A stretch of 64,000 nt of DNA from Argyresthia goedartella (GCA_949825045.1 OX463829.1:9424001-9488000); one strand, 5' to 3'. Positions 19,764 to 31,356 are shown, counted from the stretch's first letter. Translations and numbers: made by a program. The notes: a model not told the origin generated them from the sequence alone.

Positions 19764-21072
19764 CACAGTCAGGTCATAAGTTCTGTCACACAATAAAAAC
19801 TTTTGAATTTAGAACGCTGGCCACAAAAAAGTTTATTGAATTCGAATTTCGAATTTTTCATGAAAATAAAAATGTGTACTTTTTAGAACTTTCCTCATTT
19901 TTAAATATGGAGTGGACACTTAAAGAAGACCGTGTCGCAGTCATTGCGTTGCATCGTTGCGGTTACGCGCCAATTCAGATTTTCGACTTACTGAAAAATT
20001 TGAATATAACCAAAAGATTCGTTTATCGTACCATAAAACGATACAATGAAGACTCTAGAGTAGATGACAGGTCAAGAAGTGGTCGCCCTCGCTCTGTTAG
20101 GACTCCAGCAGTGATAAAAGCTGTGAAGGCGCGAATTCAAAGAAATCCCATACGTAAGCAGAAACTGTTGGCCCTTCAGATGGGGTTAAGCAGGACCACG
20201 GTGAAAAAGGTGTTAAATGAAGACTTAGGGCTTAGGGCATATCGAAGAAAAACAGGACATCGTTTGGACGCTCATTTAATAGACCTGAGACTGAAGAGAT
20301 GCCGCGCTTTGTTGAAGCGGTACGCGGGAAAAAAGCATCGGGAAATTCTTTTTTCGGATGAAAAAATTTTCACCGTGGAAGAGAGCTACAACAAACAAAA
20401 TGATAAGGTGTACGCACACAGCAGTGAAGAAGCGAGCAACCGTATTCCGCGTGTCCAACGAGGTCATTTTCCATCCTCGCTCATGGTTTGGTTGGGAGTC
20501 TCTTATTGGGGCTTAACTGAGGTACATTTTTGTGAGAAAGGCGTAAAAACGAATGCAGTTGTGTATCAAAATACAGTCCTCAAGAACCTTGTGGAACCTG
20601 TTTCTCATACCATGTTTAATAACAGGCACTGGGTATTCCAACAAGATTCTGCGCCAGCTCATAGAGTGAAAAGCACACAAGACTGGCTGGCGGCGCGTGA
20701 AATCGACTTCATCCGGCACGAAGACTGGCCCTCCTCCAGTCCAGATTTGAGTCCGTTAGATTACAAGATATGGCAACACTTGGAGGAAAAGGCCTGCTCA
20801 AAGCCTCATCCTGATTTGGAGTCACTCAAGGCATCCTTGATTAAGGCAGCCGCCGATATTGACATGGACCTCGTTCGTGCTGCGATAGACGACTGGCCGC
20901 GCAGAATAAAGGCCTTTATTCAAAATCGCGGGAGTCATTTTGAATAAACTTTATTACCATAAGAATCTATGTTTTATTAAGTTCATTTTGCTATATAAAT
21001 GTTTACATAAATAATAAACATGTCTAAATTATTTCATATTGCACATGTGACAGAACTTATGACCTGACTATG
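19764..21072 (+). mobile_element. Complete mariner-type element, DD37D (maT-like)
   Basis: 1309 bp between terminal inverted repeats of 27 bp (19764-19790 and 21046-21072, one mismatch; core AGTCAGGTCATAAGTTCTGT), flanked by TA at 19762-19763 and 21073-21074. It encodes one uninterrupted transposase. The size is that expected for a full mariner-like element. DD37D spacing is that of the maT clade. Ends, flanks and coding frame are all present, so this copy could still be active or has lost activity only recently. Confidence 0.93.
19907..20947 (+). CDS. Mariner-type (DD37D) transposase
   Basis: 346 residues from the ATG at 19907. The frame is open 69 codons further upstream, but that part crosses the terminal repeat and looks non-coding. 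The N-terminal half (about residues 1-110) holds two helix-turn-helix-like units for binding the inverted repeats, with a GRPRS hinge near residue 60. The catalytic residues are D151 (FSDEKIF), D247 (FQQDSAPAH) and D285 (SPLDYKIW), with exactly 37 residues between the last two. The C-terminus WPRRIKAFIQNRGSHFE matches the family style. The AATAAA at 20943-20948 overlaps the stop codon and may be the polyadenylation signal. The protein would cut out the element and reinsert it at TA. No stop or frameshift is present. Confidence 0.95.
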   Translation: MEWTLKEDRVAVIALHRCGYAPIQIFDLLKNLNITKRFVYRTIKRYNEDSRVDDRSRSGRPRSVRTPAVIKAVKARIQRNPIRKQKLLALQMGLSRTTVKKVLNEDLGLRAYRRKTGHRLDAHLIDLRLKRCRALLKRYAGKKHREILFSDEKIFTVEESYNKQNDKVYAHSSEEASNRIPRVQRGHFPSSLMVWLGVSYWGLTEVHFCEKGVKTNAVVYQNTVLKNLVEPVSHTMFNNRHWVFQQDSAPAHRVKSTQDWLAAREIDFIRHEDWPSSSPDLSPLDYKIWQHLEEKACSKPHPDLESLKASLIKAAADIDMDLVRAAIDDWPRRIKAFIQNRGSHFE

Positions 21073-21164
21073 TATAATAACCAATATTAATAATTTTTGT
21101 CACTTAAAACTTTAATTTACAGTCACTCGTTTTAATACTACCCTTTATAAAATATCCCCTATCC

Positions 21165-21225
21165 ACTAGGAGCCACTGGGGCCAGAAGCAATGTATGTGC
21201 CATTATCTAAATGTTTATGTTTTAA
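21165..21225 (+). repeat. LINE-tail-like repeat fragment
   Basis: The phrase ACTAGGAGCCACTGGGGCCAGAAGC and the following AATGTATGT are related, in opposite orientation, to 34350-34445, 41470-41575 and 42500-42600. This is a short, diverged fragment. Confidence 0.45.
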
Positions 21226-22689
21226 TTCCCCACCCCAACCCCCCCTATCGCCCGAGAAAGTAGATGCAACTATGCACATGAAAAGAAAAGTAAACTTATT
21301 ACAACAATAAAAATAAACTGCTTATTGCTCTAAATTGCGATCCATTACAATGGGCTGAACGGCAGGCCAAGCTTGAAGTACCTTGCAATTATGCAATAGT
21401 CTTCTATGTTGCTTACAGTAAGGTTTAAACAAACCGTAACTAATCATCCACCGATGGTACCGCACGTGGGGATTCCCGGTGAATGTACTAGTACATTGTA
21501 CCACGTGCGATTTATCGTCAGTAAAGTCGGTTTATTGCCAGGTTTGTTTGATAAACCTTCGTTATTGAGCTATTGAATAGAATATTAAATTAGCCGACGG
21601 GAACTACTGTCCGGCGCATTGGTTGGGTTTGTCTGGCCTAACGTTTTATTTTCGCAGTTATATCTATTTACAATATGCAAACGCTACATTTTCATTTCCG
21701 AGTAACACCCGAATAGGTACGAACATTATCGCAAATGTTTCTTGTTTGTAGACAGCACTTATTTTCCGATAAGTACAAGACCCTATTCAAAATCAGGGTG
21801 TCGGTTCTAACAATGTTTTGACACACTTCCCATATATTTTGCCTGTCGCTTTACTCTCCCTGCTGGAAATGTCCATTTGAACATGTTGTATTAGTAGGTA
21901 GCATACCGAATTATTCCAATATACGAAAAGCGACTTTTTGCGTATTTTTGTCATTATATTTCTTTAATTAGGATACAAGCGTCTTTAGGACCGGAAGACC
22001 ACAGCGAAAAGGCTGTGTGACAAATAACAGAGAACATTATGCGTTAATTTTATATATTTTGCTTGAACGTGTTACTTCCAGGTACGTCCGCGGTCTAAAT
22101 GAGTGTCATTTAAGGTGACAGATGGACAGTCTTCTTTGCGGAGATAAAAGTTATATTCACTGATTTAGATGCGCTAGCTGGCTGTTATTCTCCACTTGGA
22201 TAACTCTTCTATACTGTGTCAACTTTTTTGTAGCCTTTTGTTTGAGTATGGCCTGACTATAAAGATAGGTCAGACGTGTAAAAAGCATACAATACGCAGC
22301 AGCAGTGAAGGGTGATGTGCTCTCATTTCCTCTGACTTGGAATATTCTGTTTGACATGTATGATTCTAATACTCCATAAAAGGTATGTGGTAATATGGCC
22401 TTTATTTCAAAGGTCTTCCTATTCTAATACTGCATGCTCGAAATACATGAACTTATATTGTAGCTGACAGTGGCTGTTGGGAAGAAACTCAAAACTTGTC
22501 ATCGACAAGAAGTTACTTTTTAGTAAGCCGGATGGGCTAATCCCCCCTCCCACTCAAAATTAAGAATTGAATATCTGGCTTAAAACGCTAAGTTAAATGT
22601 TATGTTCTGCTTAGCACTAGCACTAGTAGCACAACCCCAAAGTTCTAAACCATGTGTACAAATCGGCTCCGGTGATCCGCAGCTATGGA
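21226..22689. other. No recognised feature
   Basis: No coding motif, RNA gene or named repeat seen. Confidence 0.5.
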
Positions 22690-22872
22690 GTAATGAAGGT
22701 TTCCTCACGATGTTTCCCATCACCGTTAGTACGTCCGTGTAATGTACTTAATACAAATGAGTTATCTCATTGTTACATGGTCAGCACGGGATTAGAGAAC
22801 TCCTGCACCTCCTGCGTGAGAAGCAATCGTATAACTAGTTGGTGAAACCCACGCTTCGGTGGTTCGAACCAC
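22690..22872. repeat. Probable SINE relic
   Basis: Contains AAGGTTTCCTCACGATGTTT and, at the right end, GGTTCGAACC, phrases that I associate from memory with a widespread lepidopteran tRNA-derived SINE. It abuts the tail of the reverse-strand LINE at 22875. It is degenerate, and no target duplication is visible. Confidence 0.45.
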
Positions 22873-23419
22873 ACGTCAAAGTCAAAGTCAAAGTACTTTA
22901 TTACTGTAGATATTTACATATATTTAGCAAACGACATTTTTTGCCTCTTCTCTACATTGAACCACTGTGGGAGAAGAAGGGCGTAGAAACTCCCACAGAT
23001 TGATTTTTAGATCTCTTTTTTGAACATTGTAATATACCTTTTTTAACATGCTTTTTAAATTGCTCAAATGGCAATTTCAAAATCTCCAGAGGTATCTTAT
23101 TATAGTAGAGAATGCACTGACCCTTGAAAGAATTGCTAACCTTCGCGAGCCTAAACCGGGGCGCACATAGTCTGTGATTATTTCTTAAGTTAACATTACA
23201 GCTATCGCCAAGTTTGGAAAATGTTGTAAGGTTGGTTCTTAATGTATGTACATTATATTTTCGAAAATAAATTGACTAGCTACAGTTAGTATGTTAATTT
23301 CTTTAAAATACTCTCTTAAGGAGTCTGTTCATTTTAAATTATAAATTGCTCGAATAGCTCTTTTCTGTAAAATAAAAATAGTTTGAATATCCGCTGCTTT
23401 CCCCCACAAGATACCATCT

Positions 23420-23667
23420 GACGACCCGAATGGCCGAGTCGGCAGTGACGCTGCCTACGAAACCAAGGGTCACGGGTTCGAGTCCCGGTGGGGGCAAATG
23501 TTTGTTTGATGAGAACGGATGTTTGTACCCTAGTCATGGTTGTTTATCTATCTAAGTATAATATTTCTTCATATAAGTATATATATCGTTGTCTAGTACC
23601 CAAGATACAGGGAATCCTAGTTTGGGGCTAGATCAATGTGTGCAAAAAGGTGTCCAAGGTATATATA
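23420..23667 (+). mobile_element. tRNA-derived SINE inserted in the reverse-strand LINE (copy 1)
   Basis: The 5' part (23420-23496) is tRNA-like, with RNA polymerase III boxes that fit consensus: A box TGGCCGAGTCGG (23431-23442) and B box GGTTCGAGTCC (23475-23485). A non-tRNA body follows (CTAGTACCCAAGATACAGGG, then GGGGCTAG), whose end is shared with 26911-27069. It splits the LINE between codons corresponding to ...HSVMSY and GILLWG, so it inserted after the LINE. The target duplication is unclear. It is not a functional tRNA gene, because the 5' bases cannot pair with the CCCGGTGGGGGC end. Confidence 0.82.
23431..23485 (+). promoter_or_regulatory. Internal Pol III promoter (A and B boxes) of the SINE
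   Basis: TGGCCGAGTCGG fits TRGYNNARNNGG at every fixed base, and GGTTCGAGTCC fits GGTTCGANTCC. The box starts are 44 bp apart, within the normal range. Confidence 0.8.
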
Positions 23668-23825
23668 GGACATGACACTATGAAAGTAACTAAAATATAC
23701 TAGCGTAGATGTAGCCACATCCGTGCTTTGTCTGATGTTCCTAACAGCCTAAGCCGCAGAACTTAATTTACCAGCAAATTTATCTATGTGGGGTCCCCAC
23801 TGCAATTTGCTACCAATGTAACCGA

Positions 23826-24047
23826 TATATAATTAGCATTCATTTTGTAATTTGACAATATTTTATTTAAAAAAGGAAACGCAAAAGATGCGACGACTGT
23901 GGAGTTTCTTCGGTGAGCTCTTCTCCACAGATTCCGCCATTGTGTTAGTGAACTCACCCAAAAAAATGTAATGACGGATCTAAGTGATGTAACAACATCC
24001 TATGGAAATAAATGATTTTTGATTTGATTTGATTTGATTTGATTTGA
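23826..24047 (+). mobile_element. 5'-truncated retroposon with GATTT tail inside the LINE
   Basis: The plus-strand unit ends in GGAAATAAATGATTTTTGATTT and a (GATTT)n tail (24021-24046), which looks like the 3' end of a LINE or SINE. It interrupts the reverse-strand LINE between TKFLG and SKLQWGPH. A short AATG on both sides may be part of the target duplication. Its 5' limit is approximate. Confidence 0.6.
24021..24046 (+). repeat. (GATTT)n microsatellite tail
   Basis: Five consecutive GATTT units that form the tail of the retroposon ending here. Confidence 0.9.
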
Positions 24048-24454
24048 AATGGTTATTCCAAGAAACTTCGTATCATTTACTTATTCTAATGTGCTGTTGT
24101 CTAACATTAAACTGGTCTCAACTTGCCTGACATTTGGAACTGAGAATTTGATACACTTGGTTTTACCAGCGTTTAATAATAAATTAGCACCTGTGAACCA
24201 ATTCAAGATTAAAGACAATACACCATTAACATCATCAAAATCTCCTTTCTGTCTTTCAATTTTGAAGACCATTGAAGTATCATCAGCAAACAACACTATG
24301 TCAGTCAATTTCTCCAGCATGAAAGGCAGATCGTTAATATATACCAGAAAAAAGAAAGGGCCTAATATGGAACCTTGTGAAACGCCAATTTTTACACCCG
24401 ATCCATCAGATTTAAAGCCGTTAACTTCTGCCTTTTGAATTCTATTGCTTAGGT

Positions 24455-24998
24455 ATGATCTCAGTAGATACAAAGCTTTATTTCTAACTCCGTAATGATT
24501 TAATTTAATTAATAGCGTATTATGATCAACACAATCAAACGCCTTCGACAGGTCGCAAAAACTCCGATTGATCCGGCCTCCCATGCGGAATAAATATGAG
24601 ATATAAGGGTAATACCTGCATCCGTAGTCGATTTACCCCTAGTGAAACCGTATTGTTTGGCGTGGAGTTGTTTTGTACGGTTGAAGTGTGAGAGCATTTG
24701 AATGAGTATAATCTTTTCAAATATTTATGATCTTAGTAGATCCAACGCTTTATTTCTAACTCCGTAATGATTTAATTTAATTAATAGCGTATTATGATCA
24801 ACACAATCAAACGCCTTCGACAGGTCGCAAAAACTCCGATTGATCCGGCCTCCCATGCAGAATAAATATGAGATATAAGGGTAATACCTGCATCCGTAGT
24901 CGATTTACCCCTAGTGAAACCGTATTGTTTGGCGTGGAGTTGTTTTGTACGGTTGAAGTGTGAGAGCATTTGAATGAGTATAATCTTTTCAAATATTT
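24455..24998 (-). repeat. 272-bp tandem duplication within the LINE reverse transcriptase
   Basis: 24455-24726 and 24727-24998 are adjacent copies. The unit spans the codons from about NRTKQLHAKQYGFTRG to the region after [12 protein letters not shown]. Differences are few and cluster at one end (CTCAGTAGATACAAAG versus CTTAGTAGATCCAACG). The duplication breaks the protein frame. It must have arisen after the LINE inserted, or been carried by its source copy. Confidence 0.88.
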
Positions 24999-25130
24999 TA
25001 CTTAGTGTTGGAAAAACAGATATTGGTCTGAAATTTGAAGGATCACCCTCATCTCCTGACTTGAACAGAGGTATCAGTCTACTGTGTTTCATGAGGTCTG
25101 GAGGTTTCACGGTCTGAGGTTTCACGGCTG

Positions 25131-25776
25131 TCCAAAATCAAAACTCATGCCACATTTTTTGAGAAATACGCTTTTTTTTAAACATTCTTCCTTAAATTTT
25201 CAGCTGCGTCGATTGCAAAACGCGTTAGTTTATCAACAAACGGTTTTGACTATCTTACGGTGACACATACAAATTCATAGCAACTTAATATGATGTGCAT
25301 TGTCGCTGAGGTGCGGGTTAAAATATTACGGGTTTGTGACAAGCATTTTTCCATGCGAGATTCGATTGCAAAATATTAAGTTTTAAAATTGTATTTTTTG
25401 TGTTCACAATTAATATACTTTTACAATTAATTTGCAATTATTAAACAGTATTTTCCGTATGTAAATGCAGCAATACCTTAAGAAAACGCTAGTACAGACC
25501 ATTTAAAACCATTTGAGCCAAGGTTATCTCAGACCAAGTCATGCCATCCATATCTTTTATACTGATGTATTTAGCGAAAAGAGCAGAATTTCACAGTTGA
25601 TTGGTAAAAATTAAGATTTTGTATTGGTAATAATTTTACATTTTTTAAATGTTCTAATAAATGTATATTTACAAAAACAAAGAGTCTAACAAAGCTTTTT
25701 CTAGGCTTCTGTGACCAAAGACTTTAACAGAGCTTTAAGTGCAAGAAAGTTACCAATTATTTTATGATATTATCGA
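25131..25776. other. No recognised feature
   Basis: AT-rich sequence without an open frame of interest or a repeat I can name. Confidence 0.5.
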
Positions 25777-25828
25777 TTGGTGTTCCTAATTTCGAATTAT
25801 TATATAAATTCGAAATTAGGAACGCCAA
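25777..25828. repeat. 22-bp inverted repeat, short loop
   Basis: 25777-25798 (TTGGTGTTCCTAATTTCGAA...) pairs with 25807-25828 with one mismatch and an 8-base loop. It is a strong cruciform or hairpin candidate with no gene beside it. Confidence 0.88.
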
Positions 25829-26874
25829 ACGAAAGTGCAAGAGACAAATTGAACATTCAAGTTGCTTGCGCACGTGGAATCCCACCCACCAACCAACCTG
25901 CAGGGCAGCTTGCAAAGCATACGCAGACTAAATAAGCGGCGTGATCGATTGGACCAGGATAGTCAGCAAACAAAGACTCCTGACTACACATAAGAAAGGT
26001 AGACTCAACTGAGAGTAGTGCCTTACTCAATAATATCTACATCGCATCTGTTTATAGTCAAATTACTGATCGCAAGATAAGAAGTAAATCATAAAAATAA
26101 CATCCTGCGCATACCTATGTTTTTACTAAACAAACAAAAGGAATGAACATACAATCAACCCAGTTGCTACCTAACCTAATGAAACGAGCAATACACTCAG
26201 TCACATTAGCCCAGTGTCAGGGTAAGAAACTCCCCACAAACAAGGTGATTCGTCAAGCCGCGGCTCAGGGCTCACACATAGCGCCAATGACGATTGATAA
26301 TGATCGAGCGAGGTACACACGACAATCTAGTGGTTGTTGGACTAATTAAGGGCAATGTGGCGCTGTGCAGAGACAAGCTTGGAAGGAGGTGTATATAATA
26401 TTTCATGCATGATATTTTTGTTATTGGAATTTTTGCTGACAGTATTGTAGAGCTAGGTACTTATAGGGTAGTCGGTGGGTAGTACGTGAGATTAGAGGGT
26501 GCATGAATTGGTAATTACGGAAGTCGTTTTGAACAGATGGTTGATCAGCCACATTAAATTAAAATAGTCGCACGTTTTCTGTACAACCTTACAACGGATG
26601 ATATAGACACTTTATAGATAAATATTATATACCTACAATGTGGTAATGAGGAAAACTAAAAAGTTATACTATTCTAAGCTAATATTTTGGTGAACACAAC
26701 TGGATTTATCCAATTACTTGGGGATTCCATTAAAAACAGGATGTTATAGTTACTACTTGGAAATCCCACATTTGGCTAAACAACCTATTACTTATTACTT
26801 ACATCGGCAAATTAGCCGTGTTATGCACAACAGAAATATCCAGAAATAGACAACACAGCCTCACGCCTATTCCT

Positions 26875-26875
<1 letters not shown>
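25829..26875. other. No recognised feature
   Basis: Only short open frames without motifs (for example 68 codons at 26143). Confidence 0.5.

Positions 26876-26910
<35 letters not shown>
26876..26910. repeat. (TAA)n microsatellite at a SINE tail
   Basis: About eleven TAA/ATA units adjoin the 3' end of the SINE copy on the minus strand, as expected for a retroposon tail. Confidence 0.9.
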
Positions 26911-26911
<1 letters not shown>

Positions 26912-27069
26912 CTTGGACACCTTTTACACACATTGATCTAGCCCCAAACTAGGATTCCCTGTATCTTGGGTACTAGACAACGATATATATACTTATATAG
27001 AGAAATATTATACTTAGATAGATAAACAACCATGACTAGGGTACAAACATCCGTTCTCATCAAACAAAC
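26911..27069 (-). mobile_element. SINE, 5'-truncated (copy 2)
   Basis: Reverse complement of the body of the SINE at 23498-23667, from GTTTGTTTGATGAGAACGG to GTGTCCAAGGTA, with few differences. The tRNA-like head is absent. The (TAA)n tract at 26876-26910 is its tail. Confidence 0.85.
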
Positions 27070-27170
27070 TGTACTGTAGAAGCAAACTTGTGGCCACGTT
27101 AGGCCAATCATTAGATCCTTCGTTACTATTATTCATAGTAGAAATGAAAGAAAAATGTCAGGCGTTTAGG

Positions 27171-27425
27171 CTAAAATGCAATAGAAAATAACGTCAACAA
27201 CTTAATACCGATGAACTTGACTCTGTTGAACAGGGACGATCGCAATCGCGACGGGCCATCCATCTGGCAAGCGAAGCCAAAAACCCGTTCCCTTAGCGAC
27301 AGGTGTTCTGCAGCGCCATACGATATTTTTTCCACTATTTTGACCTTAACTGTGGGATCAACACGAACTACGAGTATCATAGCTGACAGTGACCCTTGTG
27401 TTACAAGAAATAAAGGTTGATTCAA
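27171..27425 (-). other. Unassigned open frame, 84 codons
   Basis: This stretch has more even base composition than its flanks and is open on both strands (84 codons minus, 69 codons plus). The minus frame includes LVTQGSLSAMILVVRVDP and QMDGPSRLRSSLFNRVKF. I recognise no domain. It could be a decayed exon or retroposon fragment, or chance. The sequence from 27430 to 28700 has nothing I can name. Confidence 0.2.
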
Positions 27426-28699
27426 CTCTGCTTCGATTCATCTTTTGTTCGTGATTAAAGGGCAAGTGGTCGCGACTGTTGGTTCACGCGAACATTTCCA
27501 GGAGTTAATTCTGTGCGTGATTTTGAGGCTGAGGCGTCTCAAAGACAATGTTTATTGTATCTTGAGCGGATACGGAATTTAATTACGTTTACTGGCAGCG
27601 CTAGAAGTCGCTGGGTAATTTCCCCGGGGCTAGTCATCTGAACGCCTTCGGCCTAAGTGGAATACGATCAGGGGTGTTGGAAAATTTAAAAGAGTAGAGA
27701 AAGTAATGTGCAAAACTAATTGTTTTGTTTATATAAAGTAAGATCATCTCATGACTATAGATAGAGGATCAGCACTGAAAATGAGTCTAGAATGAAGTTA
27801 TTCGCCGTATGACGCCAATGGCAACCAGCAGCAACAATAATCTAGAATAGGGCATTCAATGGCTTACTACCCATCCTAATTCGTCACCACCACTAGAAAC
27901 TGCCTACATTCACACCTATTCCGGGAGCCGCCCACGCCACCGCCTATACCGCCGCTAACTTATAGTTCTAAAAGAAAACAGAGTACCATTGTGTATCAAA
28001 GAAAACTCCATTAGTGTGGTATAAGCCTTCTCTGCAATTTGTGCAGGTCCAAGGCAGAACCCGGGCATTTGGCGTCCAATCATCTAGCTTTTCGAAAACC
28101 CACACAGTGAAATAAACTAGTAGTTCTGTGAGAACAGTAGACCTCGCGAGCCCTTCGACATACATACTTAAACATAATGTCACGACTAACAGACAAAAGG
28201 CTTTATTATAATGCGATAACAGTTTATTTTGCGCAACAATTTAACGAAGAAAGTCCACATATAAATTGTATTTCAAGTGCTTGAATTTTCCAATTACTAT
28301 GCAGACATTTGAGCAAAATAGGGATATAAGTTAAGTTTTGGCGATTACTCGCGTTACCTTGGTCCTAGGAGGTCAACTCTGGTGTGTACGGGTTTTTTTC
28401 GTAAAGATCAAAAACTGAAATCCGCTATAACGAATACGCTGGCTAGAGCAAACTCCCACCCACCCCCCCTTTTCCCTGTGCACTCCCCCATCACAACCCC
28501 GACCCCTTAAAGTTTATCGGATGAACAACTTGAATTATTATAAATAAAATAACCCGACTGCATTTTCTTTCAATACCACACACAAACTTATAAATGCACC
28601 TGGTTACGTACATGGAGTATGAATACACCAACTTTGTAACGCCATAAGTCCGCCATTTGAAAAAATCTAAAAACTGACTCGACAAAAAAAAACTACATA

Positions 28700-28985
28700 A
28701 TTATCGAACCTGCTCTCAAAAAATCACGAGAAGCGGTTGAGAAATGCGACCTGTAGGCGAGAACAGACAAACAGACAGACAGACAGACAGAAGGACAAAT
28801 GCATTTTTGGCCAATATCGAACCTGGACGCTTCGCTCGCTTGGTAAATAAGTATTGTGGGCGCTTTCGACTCTGGGAAATATAAGGGAACATTCCTATGT
28901 TGTGACAACCTGAGTGGTCGACGGCTCCGCCGCACAGAATTAAAAAACCGGTATTGGTCATATGCTAACATCCCTTTTTCTGGAC
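28700..28985 (-). repeat. Probable dispersed repeat with CAGA run
   Basis: Contains ACAGACAGACAGACAGACAG (about 28768-28790) within a stretch open in two overlapping minus frames, bounded by AT-rich sequence. The phrase GAGAAATGCGACCTGTAGGCGA next to a CAGA run resembles ends of lepidopteran retroposons as I recall them. The family is not identified. Confidence 0.4.
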
Positions 28986-29825
28986 CCCCCTTCCCAGGCT
29001 ACCTAAAATATGGCTATAAGTACCCGTAACATAACAGGTACCAGCAAGCTATTACAGACACGCTAAAACAATCCAATAATCACATTCTACTGCCGATAAG
29101 CAAACGACACTGTACGATAAAGAGTAGGATGCTCGACAAATCCGCTTTCTTAGTACATTTTGTCATAGTGTTCTAGTTTCCACGGCGTGATAAGATAATG
29201 TAGGCGCCGCGACTTAACGGCGGGCAGCGGTCTGAATCATCATCTATGTGTTATCGGTGTATTAACACACTGCTATCAATGAGCTGGCTGCACTTGTCTA
29301 ATATATGTTTTGATGGAAATGTGTGATGGACGACAGTTTATGAACTGAACTCGGTTTCGTAATTATACGTAGGCACATCAACTTACATCGTCGTTCCTCG
29401 AAACATCATTTCCATAAATTCCATGAAAGCTTACCTGTGGACAAAGTATAAAGAACATTATTAAACATGAACATTGATAGCAGGAAGGAACCACAAAAGG
29501 ACGGGTCAAAATGATTCAGAGTAAGAAATAAAAATATTTGTTATGGGCAAAATTAACCTTCAGACCTAACCAAATACGAGTAGTCTCGCTGGCGAGTCAA
29601 GGAAAATCGATTTATTAATGCAAAAAACAAAAAGAAATCAACTCTTGGTGGAAATATAAAGTTATTAAACGCGTATAAAACATGGAAGTATTTTTCCCGG
29701 TACCTACTACTTACTGGGGTTTAGTTTAAATTTCCGATAGTGGTGGGCTAAACCTCAGACATGATTTAAAAAAAAAACTATTAAGCAGCGTTGAAAAGTG
29801 TTCGATGCAGTGTTGGTAAAGAATA
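28986..29825. other. No recognised feature
   Basis: No open frame with a motif, no RNA gene and no repeat seen. Confidence 0.5.
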
Positions 29826-30300
29826 TTGAAAGAATCGTTGTTTCCGCGTCGATATCAAGTTATATCTTTACAGCGCGTTCATAATAGTAAACTTTCGCTG
29901 ACCGCTGGTCTTGTACTGAACGTACAAAAGACCAAACTGATATACTTACACTCGAGCCACTATGTAACTCACGAAGAGTCATCATATCATCACACTGGAC
30001 CACAATTGTCTGCATGTCCCAATGCAACAATGCACTTGCGCTACTATCGAATAAGTTTGACAACACCCCTACCTAGGATTGATAATAATTGATGACAGGT
30101 ATAACTGGGCCCCACATACGCCACATACTCAAAAGGTCTGTAAAATGTTACAACCAGTGTTGGCTAAATTTTATGTAATAAGGAGTAGGAACTCCATTTT
30201 ATGTGTTGCTCTCCCTGTAAAAATCGGTGATAACTACGTAAATTTGACCAAGATTTTTAAATGGTATTCCATTCACAATGGTATACATTATCAATGATCA
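29826..30300 (+). pseudogene. Fragment of LINE reverse transcriptase (C-terminal part)
   Basis: The open frame at 29826-30092 contains LTAGLVLNVQKTKLIYLHS, the stretch that follows the active site in many LINE reverse transcriptases. After a frame change it continues as DRYNWAPHTPHTQKVCKMLQ, matching the usual xRFxWxxHxxxVCxKL region, then ends in AT-rich sequence. The active-site block is missing. It is not close to the CR1-like copies elsewhere in the window. Confidence 0.6.
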
Positions 30301-31356
30301 TGCAGTGTGTGTACACACCGGTGCGGTAGCCGCAGTACTCGTAAACAACTCGTACTTGACCAGAACATGATTTTATCTGCCTCGTTTTGTATATTTAATA
30401 TCAACGTGAGCCAAATGATGGACCACGAAAGCAATTTTGGCAGACAGGGCCATCCACACATTTTCGTAAATTTTACAAATAAATAATAACTGTTCATTTA
30501 ATTTTAACGTAAGGTACCTACTTCGATTTCGCCTGGGCTTATATTTGCAAAGCAAAGGTCACGGGCCTTTTTTGACCCAGTTATACCCTTTCAGTCCTTG
30601 AATCCTGCCATATATTAATTATTCGCCGCCGGCTAACATATATAACCCTGCTCAGTACATAAATGTTAAGGTAGGTAGGGCATAGAGTAAGTTGTATTTC
30701 TCCACTAAGAAAGATCATGTCACCACTACAGTTGGCGGGTAGCGTTTCGCATAGTTATGGGACCACGTTGAGCTTTCTTACATCTACATTTTAATTGACT
30801 ATAGTTTCTACAGGTGTTTAAGCCACACACACACACATACACATTATGCTATGATGAATATTATAGCATAGAGTGTGACCGGCTTGATTCATGTTTCGTG
30901 TTTGAAATGTTAATTGCGAGTATAGTGTATAGTGCAAAAACTTTGGGAAAGCGGTGTTGAATGATATTATTTGTAATAAAGTAACCCTAAAGCAATATTT
31001 ACGTTGTCTATTAGAATATTTAGACGATTTTGTGAATCTAGTCTAGACTCTACTATGCTTGATTTCATTTTGATATTAGAGTCATCGAACTGTATATTGC
31101 TTATTTGAGCACTCAATAAGCAATAATAACGAAATGTATTTGGTTGCAATCAAAAATCTGTAATTTCTAGTTGGGATTTTCTGTATTCGTTTCTCCAAAA
31201 TAGCGATTCATTCGTGATATCCAGACAATTGTTCAAATTACAGTGACATGGAAAATTATGGGGAAAATAAATCTGTTCACAGCCGCCAAGATGTGATGAG
31301 TAATTCTCAAGTAGATGTTGTATGAAAATAAGCAAGTTGTCAAGTAATCAATTAAC
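30301..31356. other. No recognised feature
   Basis: Short open frames only. A CA-rich run lies near 30822-30842. Confidence 0.5.

Larger units (their letters stand above)
22875..25130 (-). pseudogene. CR1/Jockey-group LINE, reverse strand, broken
   Basis: Read on the minus strand it encodes reverse-transcriptase blocks in order: [64 protein letters not shown] (active site), then TKFLG, SKLQWGPHIDK, LLWG/LWGKAADIQTIF, RAIRAIYNL, FKEINILTV and KIPLEILKL. It ends in a TTTGAC tail (22875-22893). The 5' end is missing: no endonuclease domain is seen beyond about 25130. It is broken by stops, by the SINE at 23420-23667, by another retroposon at 23826-24047 and by a 272-bp tandem duplication. It is related to the elements at 46520 and 50640. 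I cannot separate CR1/Daphne from Jockey with confidence. Confidence 0.85.

Noticed and set aside
23420..23494. A tRNA gene
   Set aside because: The A and B boxes are perfect, but the 5' bases cannot form an acceptor stem with the CCCGGTGGGGGC end, and the segment continues as a SINE body.
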